DNA from: Xiphophorus maculatus
Lineage: Eukaryota > Chordata > Actinopteri > Cyprinodontiformes > Poeciliidae
DNA: 64,000 nt
Assembly (NCBI RefSeq): GCF_002775205.1
Contig: NC_036448.1
Coordinates: forward strand, 5,859,072-5,923,071
Direction of reading: 5' to 3'
The notes beneath the pieces were generated by a model. That model saw only the letters and a list, made by a program, of their open reading frames with translations. It was not told where the DNA came from and ran no database searches. How positions within the stretch are numbered: the stretch's first letter is position 1; every line of letters begins with the position of its first letter. Positions 35,201 through 47,200 of the stretch are shown here, piece by piece. Both the position numbers and the translations under genes were made by a program.

Positions 35201-38200
35201 ACAGACTTGAGAGCAGGCAGCGTTTGCAAATTATTTTCAATAATTGGAGTCGTTTCTCAAAAATGACAGATTAGCATGAAGTAAAAAATGCTGTGTTTGT
35301 TGTCAGCATACAGATGTTCAAACAGCAGCCAGAGGACAGACATATGAGAGAGAAAAAAGAAGTCGTTTTCCATTTTTCTCACCATTTTGAGTTTTTAAAG
35401 CCTAAAAAATGTTTTTTTTAAAATTGTCATTCCTCAGGTGTTTGTGCGGGCGCTGTTCGACTATGATCCCACGGAGGATCCGACCGTCCCGTGTAAAGAC
35501 GCGGCCGTGGCCTTCAAACGAGGCGACGTCCTCCAGATCGTAGGCACAGATGACGACACCTGGTGGCAGGCCCGTCGCCTTGGAGACGGCAGCGGTCGGG
35601 CGGGCCTCGTCCCGTCAAAGCAGCTGCACGAAAAGTGATCTTTTCACACCGCCAGTCGCTCAAATGTTGGGAAAGAAAAACGCAGAAAATCGAACAAATA
35701 TTCGTTCTGTTTTTTTAATCTCTTGCAGAAGAGTTGCGTTGCAGCGACCCAGAGCCCTGTTCAAGCTTCAGAACATCAAGCCAGCAGGTGATCACATTTG
35801 TTCAGGGGTGTCCAAACTGTGGCTATGGGGCCATTTTTGACACGTGAAAGAATTTTTTTTGGTCCCTGACCACAAGTCGAGAATGGTACAAATTTGGCCA
35901 ACAGAACAGAAAACAATTGCTGACCCAAAAAATTGGGAAATTGTCTGCCGTTCTTTTGATAAAGCAACTGTCTGAAGCCCTTTTCATGTTTTGGATTTTT
36001 AATGATACACAGATTTTATTAAAAAAAAAAAAAAAAAGTTTTATCGTTGGTAGGAAAAAAAAATCACAGCAAACAAATTTTTTGCATTTTTAATTTGATT
36101 AATTTTGTGCCACGCCATTAGTTTAAATTTGCCAATTTTGGCCTCCAGCGCAAAAAGTTTGGGAACCACTGCTTCAGTTCATAAAGCCACACCATCCGAA
36201 GAGCATAAAACACTTTGTAAAGAACATCGTCCAGGATGAGAAGTGGAAACCACCTCCTCCCCCCCTACAGGAGAATAACTTTTTTGTGTGTTTTTTTTCT
36301 CCACATGCTCGGCAGATGACATGGAAGGCACTGTCGGTACGCATTTTGGTTTTTTTGAAAGCTTTCCTTCGGCACAACTCATAAAATAAGCACGCATGCG
36401 ATGAATCGCTTCACAAGTTTAACATTTTAAAACGTTGACTTTTCCAAGATCGGTGTGTATTTTTCAAGGTTGCCTGCCCCCCCCGCCCCCAAAATATAAA
36501 ATTTTTACGAGCCGTATCTTTGCTGTAAGTAAGATTGTTAAAAGTATCCATGAACTGAACGGGCTCCCTCACATGGTACTCACAGTTACTTAAATTTTAC
36601 AAGCCTAACGTATTTCAGAACGTTTGTAATGAGCATGAAGTTCATGTTTCTAGATTTAAAAAAAAATTTAATGACGGTTTTTCACATTTGCTGTTTCTCT
36701 CCTTCAGTTTTTCCAGTCCCAGAGGATGTAGACTACGGAGCCATAACAGGAATCCACATTGGTGAGACACTCAAAGCACACTCACTCCTACCTGAAGACA
36801 GTTTTTTTTTTTCTTTTAATTTTCACTTGCAGCATAGAATAAAGGTGTTCTTGAAGTGATTCAGCTGTGGAATGGCAGAAGACGCTGCTTTAAAGTGTAT
36901 ATTTGCAACTTTTAATCCAAACCACAAAGAAGACCGCTAATCTTTTGGATTACCTTCAGCCCTGTTAGAAGGTGTCACATTCACAAGCATTAGCGTCTGA
37001 AATCCACAAATACTTCAAATTGTCTCTGAATATACTGTAGAGATACTGCCTATTTTAATAATCCAGACACCAAATATGCCACTAATACACCCAATGACAG
37101 CTGTTTTGCCACCAACACAGAAGTCAAGGTCCACAGTTTTTGCTATTTCCGCTCTTGAGAGTACAGCCAATCAGCTCCAAGGAAAATGAACGGAGGTCCC
37201 GGATTGGCTGCTTTGGAAATGCCAGCCGATAAGAGAGTTAAGTGGTATTATTTGAAGCTATTTGCTGGATGAAAAAAAGGGGAAAAAATCTGCAAACAGG
37301 TGAATTTTTCACAAATAATTTGTTGGAGTTGTGATCCACAGAAAAAATCTGTGAATAGATGAAATCCACGAATACTGAGCCGCAAATTTGTCTTCAAGTT
37401 CGATTTGTATGACTAATTCTTTTTGATTCAATCAAATCAGATTTATTTAAGTTCTAATTACAGTACAGTGTATTTTATTCAAAACAGTCTTGGTGAAAGG
37501 TTAAACGTCATTTTTTGGGGGGCTTAAAAATATGTTTTCCTTCATCTTCTATATTTAAGGACCAACAATTTCCCAGACATTGGCTTTGTACTTGGGTACT
37601 TAAAGGCGTTTACACCCCATGAAATATGTTCTGCAGTTATTGATCAGTGCTATTAATAAACCAAAACTGTGTGGGTTTCTTGTTTGCAAAGTTATATTTA
37701 CGAGGGTGATGAACGTATTTATCAAAGTAATGTCAGCTGGAACAGATCCATTATTGTTACCTGAGTGCAAATTGACAAACATGTTGGTAGACAGAGGGAT
37801 AAAGGTCAAATATGAACCTAATATCAAACTCACATCGCAGATGCTGTGGAAAGTACGTTGCCATAGCTACAGTTCTGTCTGTAAAAGTGCCGCAAGACGC
37901 CAGATAGAAGAGAACAAGAGTGAAACTGAAACGACCGTAGGGACTGAAATCTCTTTCACACCTCGTCTGGTAGTTCTGGGTTTCAGACGTAAAAACGGTG
38001 TTGATGAAAGGAGTCGGGGCGCGGGGGAAATCCAGTACACATCACTGAATGTTTCAATTCTTTTTCGAGAACCGTTAACATTCTGATGTTAACCTGTTTC
38101 ACTTGAGCAGGGAAATTAATTTTGTTTTACTCGTCAAGCAAAAGACCGAAACAAAAACGCATTTTCTAGACGAGGGCAAAGTTAGGACGCCCTCCTCTCC

Positions 38201-41200
38201 TTGTGTGGCTAAAACGGCATGAGTGAGAAAACGTCTCCGTCTGAAGGTTTTACACTCATCTGTCCGGTCAACAACATTTCATTTAGTCTCTCTTCAGCAG
38301 TCCGGAGCGCCGAACTCAATATCAAACGATTTAAACACCTCAAACCATCAAAGTGCTACAAAATGTCCAATAATGTCTGATGTGAGGGTCGTACGCGCTG
38401 ACACATTTTCTAAATAGGCACATAGTGCCATTTTACAGTGCAATCAAGTTACTATGTTAACTTCAGTTGTTATAAAATTGTTACATACTGTATGTCAAAC
38501 TTGACTCCATAATTTAACGCCTTGAAATTGGGCCTCTGTCACTTTAAAAACTCTTCTGAAACTCCGCCTTCAGGAAGTCGTCACAACGTGGCTCCTCTGT
38601 TAACCCTTTAACGTTTTTACCGGCGTTGCACTGAGAAGTAGCTCGTATGATGAGTTCAACAGATGTGCAGCTCCACCAGGTGCTTGCTAATTGCTGCTGG
38701 CTAGTCTGAAGGAGCTGAGGGGGGGAGTCACGAGGGAGTGCTGCTCTGTGACGCGGAAGCTCATAGCCTTGGAAACTGCCACTTCTAGGGTGAGCTGCGC
38801 CTCAAAGGCGGGGCTAGGTCCACCCGGGTGTTTTGCACAGCTGATTGGTTGCCACGGGAGATTAAAGGATTTCCCAAACATGCATGAAAGAATCAATCCA
38901 AGCAACAATTCAAGTGTGTTTTTGATGTGGAAATGACATTATGACATGACATAAAACTAAGAAAACAATCCATTTTACATATTACTGCCCCTTTAACTTT
39001 TTCTTTTTTCCACAGAGGAACATTCTTCTTTATGTGACCGAAAAGGAACACATTTAAACATGCTAGAGGAGTTAAAATTAGTAGGGAAAAAAAGGACAAT
39101 CTGGCTATGCCACCAGAGTGGTGGTTCTGATCGTGAGCCGATCCCGGAGGAGCCAGACCACAGATGCGCTGCAGCAGCTGGAAGTCAGACAGAACACCAG
39201 CAAAGCGTGACGGACCGAGTTGTGTCTTCACTGAGACATGCTCCCGCGTTGCACACAGCTCCTGAAGCAGGGCCCCCTCGCAGTCTGCCACTCAGTAATT
39301 CTCCGCTCTGTGTTTAGCGCTGAGCTTTATAATCTGTCCCGTTAAACAAGCCGGTCCCAACTGGCCCGCCGCCAGGGGCAACGCTGAACGACTTGAGCAG
39401 GCCCTGAAACGATGCAACACGTCAAAACAAATAACCGTAATTTTGCTTCAGGATTTATGAAAATTTGACCTGATCTGAAACGTTGAGCTTTAAGTCGGCG
39501 GGGTTTGCATTTCTGCTTCAGGAGGAAAAGATGGCGGGTTCATAAGCAGAAGGTTCTGACGCTAAATCACACACAGCACAACGTTACACCTGTCAACGTT
39601 TTGAATTACCATCTGGACGCTGGATTAACTTAGTACTTTTTATAATAATTGTGTTGTAGTTTCCTTATTTTGTTTTTTACTGTTTGTATTGATTGTATTT
39701 ATTGACAAAACTTAAATTTGTGTAACCTTTGTTTTTAGCGAGACACATTACTCGTTATCCAAGAACAACAGATTGAAAATCACCTTTTGGCTAATTCTGG
39801 CACATTTACACAAATGTTCAGCAATGTAACTGTTACATATGTGACATAATGTAACTCTTACAAAGAAATTATTAGCTAGCTATGGGTAACTAATAGCTTT
39901 ATTAGTTAGCCACAACTGGCTAATTAATAGTTAGATTTTAGATTTCGGCAGTTTCAGACACTTCTTTAAAGACTATTGTCGGTTTTATTTCTCCAGCCGG
40001 TCTGAGAAGGAGCTTCCGACTCGGACGGAAAAGCAGCAGAGCCAGGAAATCTGCTCAGTTACGGAGGTGGAGCTCTGAGATTCATGGTGCAATCTGTCCC
40101 TGCACTTACATCGAGGTGGTACCCTACCATAAGGAGCCAAAGGACAGACACCGCCTCATTGTCCTGGTCGGTACGTGAAAAAAAAGACAAAAAAGCATCT
40201 GTATTCAAAGGCTGGATTTCTACCTGATATGTATCAGCTTTGGGATATACTACACTGATGTACTGTACATAGTGAAAGTTGGTGGGGGGAAGAAAAAAAA
40301 AACAACAACCCGTGGTGCTGTGGTCCGTTGAATTCTGCTTTATATCTGCTGCTTTTATGGCTAAGCAGAGAACACAAAACACCTTCATCCTATTTATTTA
40401 AATAAAACATGTCGAGCCTGTTGTTGATCAAAAGAAAAAAGTAACGCCTTGATGAAGATTTATGTCTCCACTTTTGATCGGAAAAATGATCCCTTCCCAT
40501 CAGACCCACGTAAACAGTGTCAGAAATCTGCGAGTCAAAATATATTGCGTTCACTTAAGTAACGCAGCGGTCCAACCCCGCATTCACTCCTCCTGCCAAT
40601 CCTGCAGGTCTGCTCTGTGTATTTCTGAGCTCTATCTCCCCACAGGGAATTCCACTGCGAGCGCCGCCAAAGGTCTTGTTAATGTCATAATAGGATACAA
40701 CTGAAGGTCACAGAAAAACCGAGGGGGAATAAAGCAAGGGAGGAAATGTGGGGAGTCGGAGGAAGAAAAAGTACATTTTGAGAGGTGAAAGACGGGACGG
40801 CGAGAAGCATCAATAGCTGAAGAGATGTAAAAGCAAGGTCAGATAGGGAAGAGATAAAAGATAGCTGACTGGGAGGACAGAGACGAATGCTTATGAATCA
40901 GATCCCTCATGATGTCCGCCAGAAGGTGTATCATCAATCTGGAGCACTTGAGACGGCTTGGATTTACATTTAGACTCCTTTAATTGAGTTGGGACTAACC
41001 TCGACTCCAGGTCCCGTTTTACTGTCGACTGTCGCTGGGGAGAGTCGACATCGTTAGGTCATCATTAGGAATATATCGCTCACTTGCAATGAAAAGTTAC
41101 AGAAGGGAAAAACCCAAAACCGAGTCTCCCCTTTGTGAGACAATGAAGGCCGTTTCTAATCCAGGACCAGACGGAGGATGTTAAAGCAAATTGGAGGAAC

Positions 41201-44200
41201 ATTGGTACCGTTTGCATCGCTTACACGTTTCGTCTTAAGCTAAAGACCTGTTTACCGCCAAACGGCGTGGTACGTATACCCTGTAGCTCTTACAAAGAAA
41301 TTACGATTGGAGAGTGTCCAACGAGCCTGATGATAGTCCTCTGCGAGATCTGCATAACAGCTGTGGAGCACATCAGCGCCGAAAAAGTAGCAAGTCCATA
41401 AACTGGATATTTGGTTATGCATCAAACTCATGGAACCCAGTGATGGAAAAGGCAGGTATGACAGGAATCCTGCTTTTAGACTGCGCCCCAACAGAAACTG
41501 ATACAATCTGGCTGTGCATCAATCCCGGCTGCTACAGTACTGAACATGTGGACGAATGCCTGTGTGTGTATGTGTGTGTGTGCAGATTCCGTCCTGTGTA
41601 TCCTACATTATAACGACACTGATACTGCACGGCTTTGCAGATGGTACATTTAGATACGACGCTATGGCTTTCCCAGAGAGTGTAAGACCGATCAGACGGA
41701 AGGCTGTTTGAGCATCATTGTTCGAATGAAATCAGAGCTCCGTCTGTCTGACTTTCATTTGCTCTCTAATTCTCTGATGATAAAGACAGCTGTGTCATTT
41801 ACCGTTGGGCTTCGCTCAAGGAAAGCATTACTGCGCGGTGATATTGAGAATTAAAACCCACATTCAGAATACCGTGTTCTGATCCGTGTCTCCAGGGCCC
41901 AGCGGGGTTGGCGTGAACGAGCTGAAGAGGAGGCTGGTGATCTCCGAACCGGACCGCTATGGCGTCAGTGTGCCGTGTAAGTTGCACATCTTGAGGTTTC
42001 ATTACTTTCGGCTTTTACATCCGGCGCGGAGCGTAAATTCTCTCCCCGCGAACACAAAGCAGTGTCCCGTCTCTTTTCCCGTTTTGCAGACACGACGCGC
42101 GAGAAGAGGAGGCAGGAGAGCGAAGGCCTGGATTATCATTTTGTTTCAGTTCAGACGTTTGAGGAGCTCATCCTCAACCACAGGTGAAGGATAAGTGGCA
42201 CTACTTGAGCTGTTTGCCCATTTTGGGTCTTATTCAACCATTCAAAGCCTTCTTACCCGGTTTTCTGCTTGCCTCACCGTGTCTGTAGGTTTGTGGAGTA
42301 TGGACAGTACAGAGGTAACTACTACGGGTCGAATCTGGACTCGGTGCAGAGAGTGATGGCTGAAGGCAAAGTCTGCCTCCTTGATGTTCACCCAAGCGTA
42401 AGCATAACCCCAGCAAAAAGACGTTCACGTTCACTCAGTTTTGATGAACCCTAGCCGCGTTTCCGTTACAAATGTGCACAAATCTTTGGCGATGTTCCGC
42501 CAACGTCGAGAAATACAATTTCTCAATTGCTGTGTTTCCATTAAATAACAAATGAAATTAAAGTCAAATGTGGTGAACGAGCTTGTTCACGCGAGAAGTC
42601 ATTAAAAATTGTGGTAGTGACAGATGTAAACGGCTACATGAGATGTATTCATATTTCAGCCATGGAGCTAGTGATCATCATCTATCAGCCAATCAGAGGA
42701 GAGGTTGGCGTCTTATTCAGGCGTTGGAGCAACAAGCCCCTTATACTTAGGAGAGGCTACGTATTCTGCATTTTGGGGAAATTGTAGTTGGCAATTTTAC
42801 AGAAGAGTTATGGATTCAATACGTTCAAATAACAAAACCTTTTAACTGTGCAAAGCTGTGAGTGCTCAGGTGGAGCCAGTTGCACTTTGTCCAACAAAAC
42901 ACAAACCATCACCCTCCTGTACTTCCTGTCATCGTTTTCTCCAGTAGCAACATCCGGCTGTTGATCACGTAACTCATGTGATGGTTAAAAAAGTGAAAAA
43001 CCAAATAAAAAAACATGAATTATTTTCGAAATTTCAAAATGGCATGTTTTTATTAAGCAAATTTATTTTCATAATTGCAATTTTTGGCAATTTTATGGTT
43101 AATGGAAACACAGCTACTGCCTTGCAAAACTAGTCATATGGCATTTTGTCACAGTTCTATCAGATTAGTTTGTTTATTTTTTGAATAAGTACATTATGCT
43201 TTATGTACTGCATGAATCATAATGTCAAAACTTTTGTTTTACATATTCCAGGAAGTGGAGTGGAAGTATAAACTTATCAAAATTCCCACTCCTTACAAAT
43301 CTACTTACTCTCACATTAAACATGTATCATCCATACATATAACAACTAAACCAGTATACTACAGCTACCCCATTAATATAGTATATATTTAATTTTAAAG
43401 TTCAGTTTGAAAGTTTTATTAAAAATATTTCTCCGGAAAATATTTTAAAAAACACTTGTATTTTGAAAAAATATATTCTTTTAAACATTCTTTATATGCA
43501 CTGTTTACTGCAAATAAATTCATGTAATTTCAGTAAATGTTAAATCTGAGGGTCCTCTTAAAAATATGAGAACATTCAAGGATTATGAATTTTTTTGCAA
43601 GGCACTGTATTATTTAACACTGAGCTGCATAAATCACAGTTTTAGTTTCTCTGGTATTTTTCAACTGGAATAGTTACTGGCATTTTCATGGCTTTTCTCC
43701 AATCTCATGAGGATGTTTTTGATTTTGACTGGTTATGAAAGAGTTGCCTGAATCAAAAGTGGACCATGAAAGCGTACAAAATAAAATAAATAAATTAACA
43801 AAACTTTTCCCTATGAATTGCAATTTCTTCCACAACGTAGCAGTTAAAGTACATCGACAGACAAGAGATGCTCACAAACCATTAATCCTCAGTTTTTTAT
43901 GCGTTCATCTGACCTTATCGTTTCTCTGTTATTTTTTCCCCCCTCTGCAGAAAATAAAGCATGTTTACACTTCTGAATTCAAACCATACGTAGTGTTCGT
44001 GAAACCGCCAAGGATTGAGGAGCTTCGCCTCACCAGGCGGAGAGCTAAATTTGTCTGTGATGAAAACAGTACGCAAGTCAGGATGTTTTCAGTAAGTACA
44101 TGTGGATACTTTTAGCCTAAGCTCCAAAGTGAGCCTGTCAGTTCACATAACAACTTCACACGTTTAATTCTAGCTATTATTGTCACAAAGACAGTTTTCT

Positions 44201-47200
44201 TCTTATCTGGAGAGTTGAAGAGTATCTAAAATGGTATGTAAGTAGTGGTACTCGGTGCAGTTAATACTTGGGTGGGCTTTATTTTGGCACTAGTAGGTAA
44301 CTTCAAATCCAGCACTGCTAGCATCGTTAGCACCTGGAAGTGCATAAAGGTTTTTGACCGCTGTGGCAGAGTCATTGTTAACACTGTTTCCGTGTATCGT
44401 GGAATAAATGGATTTTGTTCACAAATGGTTCATCTAACTGGAACAAATTTGGAATTTGGACTAAAAGAAGGTCTCTGGGATTGACTTTACAAGCGATCAA
44501 CAGGTAAAACGTTAGCCGCTCAGCGCGTCATAACTACGCAGCAATGGATCAACGCATAACTAGTGCAGTATTAAACTGGCTAGTACACAAACCATTGGTT
44601 TTTTTATGTCATTGTAATTCCATTTCTGTTTTATACAAGTTACCCAAAATTTTGCTACATAAGCTATTTAAAAGGCAGTCAAACATGGATGCAACTAGCC
44701 ACCAGCACATACCTTTATATCTGGGGCCGAAAATAACATCGTAAGCTAACTTTACCAAACAATGATAGAAACTAGATAGCACTTTGTGAGACAGAGTATA
44801 TTATTGATGATTAATGTCATAGACCAAAATAATGTGCCTAGAGTTTTAATACCTTTTTCTTTTTTGCAAAAAAAGAAAAATGTCTGCAAGGTGTGGTGTG
44901 CATTTGTATTCAGCCCCCATGAGTCTACAGTTTGTAAAACCACCTTTTGGTGTAAACGTAGCACCGTTTTACACCAAATGTAGCACCCTACATTTGGTGT
45001 AAATGTAGGGTGCCCATCCGTACCCATCCTAGGGTCACAGATGGGATTGTACCCATCCGTGACCTACCAAGGTTTTCCGACCAACATCGAAACAGCACTG
45101 AAACTGGATATATGAAGTCAGGTGCTTATTGCATGCCTTGAGACTTGCAGGCCGGTGTGGGGGTTATAAACCAGGCACACACCTTGCGTTGACCGTGTAA
45201 TTTGCTTCTTAGACACTTTCAAGAGACAGGAGACATTATGGGTAGTATGCGGGTGGTTTTCTTGGTCTTGGCTGTTTGCCCAGAAAAACGTTTGCATTTT
45301 TGTAGATGTGCAATGTTTCTAGGCAATGACTGAAAGCAGGTGGTGGTTCAGTTTATCTTGTAGGATTTTTTTCCCCTCAAACAGAAGCATATGGATTTCA
45401 AAGTGCACATACATTTACTAAGAAAGACAAGTAAGCTTTTTCCTAATTGATATATGGCTTTACATTCACTGTCGGACTCTGTTTGTCCGTGTAGCCCTTA
45501 TTAGAACCGCGATGCAGCAAGGCTTTGGTGATTTGCCCGACACCAACAACCCAAACCTTCAAAGAGTCCGAGCCAATCCAAAAAGTCTGCTTTCAACTCG
45601 AACCACATCTCTTCTGAAAAGGTCTCATAGCCATTACGCGGAGCATGTAACTACTGTGGCATGCCTCCCCAGTGCAGCTCTGCGGTCATGGTTTTGTATC
45701 CTGTTGTGTTTGAGTACTTCAGGTTAAACTAAAACAACCATCAGCAACAGCGAGGGCCTCTGTGAAAGCAGGTGTTTTAGCGGATTGCTGGTTTGGAGAA
45801 TACAGGTGTGTTTTAGCAAATGAAAATACATTAGCAATGACATCAAAGAAGCAATTGTTTGTTGCCCGTCAGTCTAGGATGGGTTACAAGGCCACTCTCA
45901 TACACTAAGGAGATTTTTTTCCCCCACACATTTAAGATAGTTGCCAGTCTTCACATGGATGTCCAGGAGAATTTACCCCAAGGATGGTCTGGGAAATGCA
46001 AAACACCAAAGAAACCAAAACTTCAGTTGAACTTCATGACATGACAATCAGAAACAGGGGGAGTGAGTATTGCTTGTTTGGAGGGATTGCCAGAAGACGA
46101 CTTCATCCCTTCAAAAGCAAATTAAGTTTTGGCAACAGCAAAAGACAGAACATTGGCACAAACATGTCACAATATCTGTCGAGTATGGTGGTGGAGGAGT
46201 GATGATTTGGGCTTTTTCTACAGCCACAAGACCACCAAATGAATCATGGAATTAAGGGCCATTTGGGTCACCAGAGAACGCTCTGTCCAAACTGGTTTAC
46301 AATCAATAAACCAGTTTGGAGCCAGTTGAGGTGGCTCGGGCATCTGGTCAGGATGCCTCCTGGACGCCTCCCTGGTGAGGTGTTCCGGGCACGTCCCACC
46401 GGGAGGAGGCCCCGGGGAAGACCCAGGACACGCTGGAGGGACTATGTCTCTCGGCTGGCCTGGGAACGCCTCGGGATTCCCCCGGAGGAGCTAGAAGAAG
46501 TGGCTGGGGAGAGGGAAGTCTGGGCCTCCCTTCTGAAGCTGCTACCCCCGCGACCCGACCTCGGATAAGCGGAAGAAGATGGATGGATGGATGAAACCAG
46601 TTTGCACTATCTACTGGGGTCAAACAACACAGTCCATTGACTGATTGGAGAGTTGGTTATAATACACAATACACTTAAAAATGTATTACTAATTCAAATT
46701 ATTGCCATTGAAATTTGTTCTGTTAAATAACAAATCTTGATACGGCAATTTTTGTTTACTTGAGGTAAGATTTAATCTTTTCCAATATATCTTTTGTTAT
46801 TTAAATGTGTATTGAATTTTTAGCAGAGCACTAAAACAAATAAAACAAATAATAGGAAAGACTAAACCAAGCTGCATATACACATCACACATTCACAACA
46901 AAATTTAAGATTGTAAACACCACAAAACACTATTTGTCTTTCATTTAAAAAAAAAGCAAAAGTTATAGGACTCCTGTCAGTCCTGTAATTTGGCTATCAA
47001 TAAGTCAAAATAATTAGGTTAATCCATTTTTATCCATTCCCTAAACTAAGGTCTATCTTGACGTTTCTTGAAACTATTCAGTACCAAAGCAAATGCATAT
47101 TTGGTCGTTTTTAAGCAAACATGACCTGCCTCTAGAAAGCAAAGCTGAACCGGTTCAGGCAAAGTTATACCAAGCCATTTTCCCATTGTTCTGATTATTT

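Larger units (their letters stand above)
44870..46593 (+). mobile_element. Decayed Tc1-like transposon region with nested LINE
   Basis: The left part has GTGCATTTGTATTCAGCCCC and AAAACCACCTTTTGGTG, as in Tc1-like ends. Near 46170-46240 a broken frame still reads [17 protein letters not shown], the strand preceding the second catalytic Asp of Tc1-like transposases. The middle is poorly recognisable. The frame is destroyed, so this is a fossil. Confidence 0.55.

Noticed and set aside
37619..38086. 155-residue plus-strand open frame in mpp7 intron
   Set aside because: No similarity to any known family, no splice context, not needed for the mpp7 model.
45512..45727. 71-residue frame [15 protein letters not shown] considered as a separate gene
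   Set aside because: Sits within a decayed transposon region with no splice signals or recognised domain.
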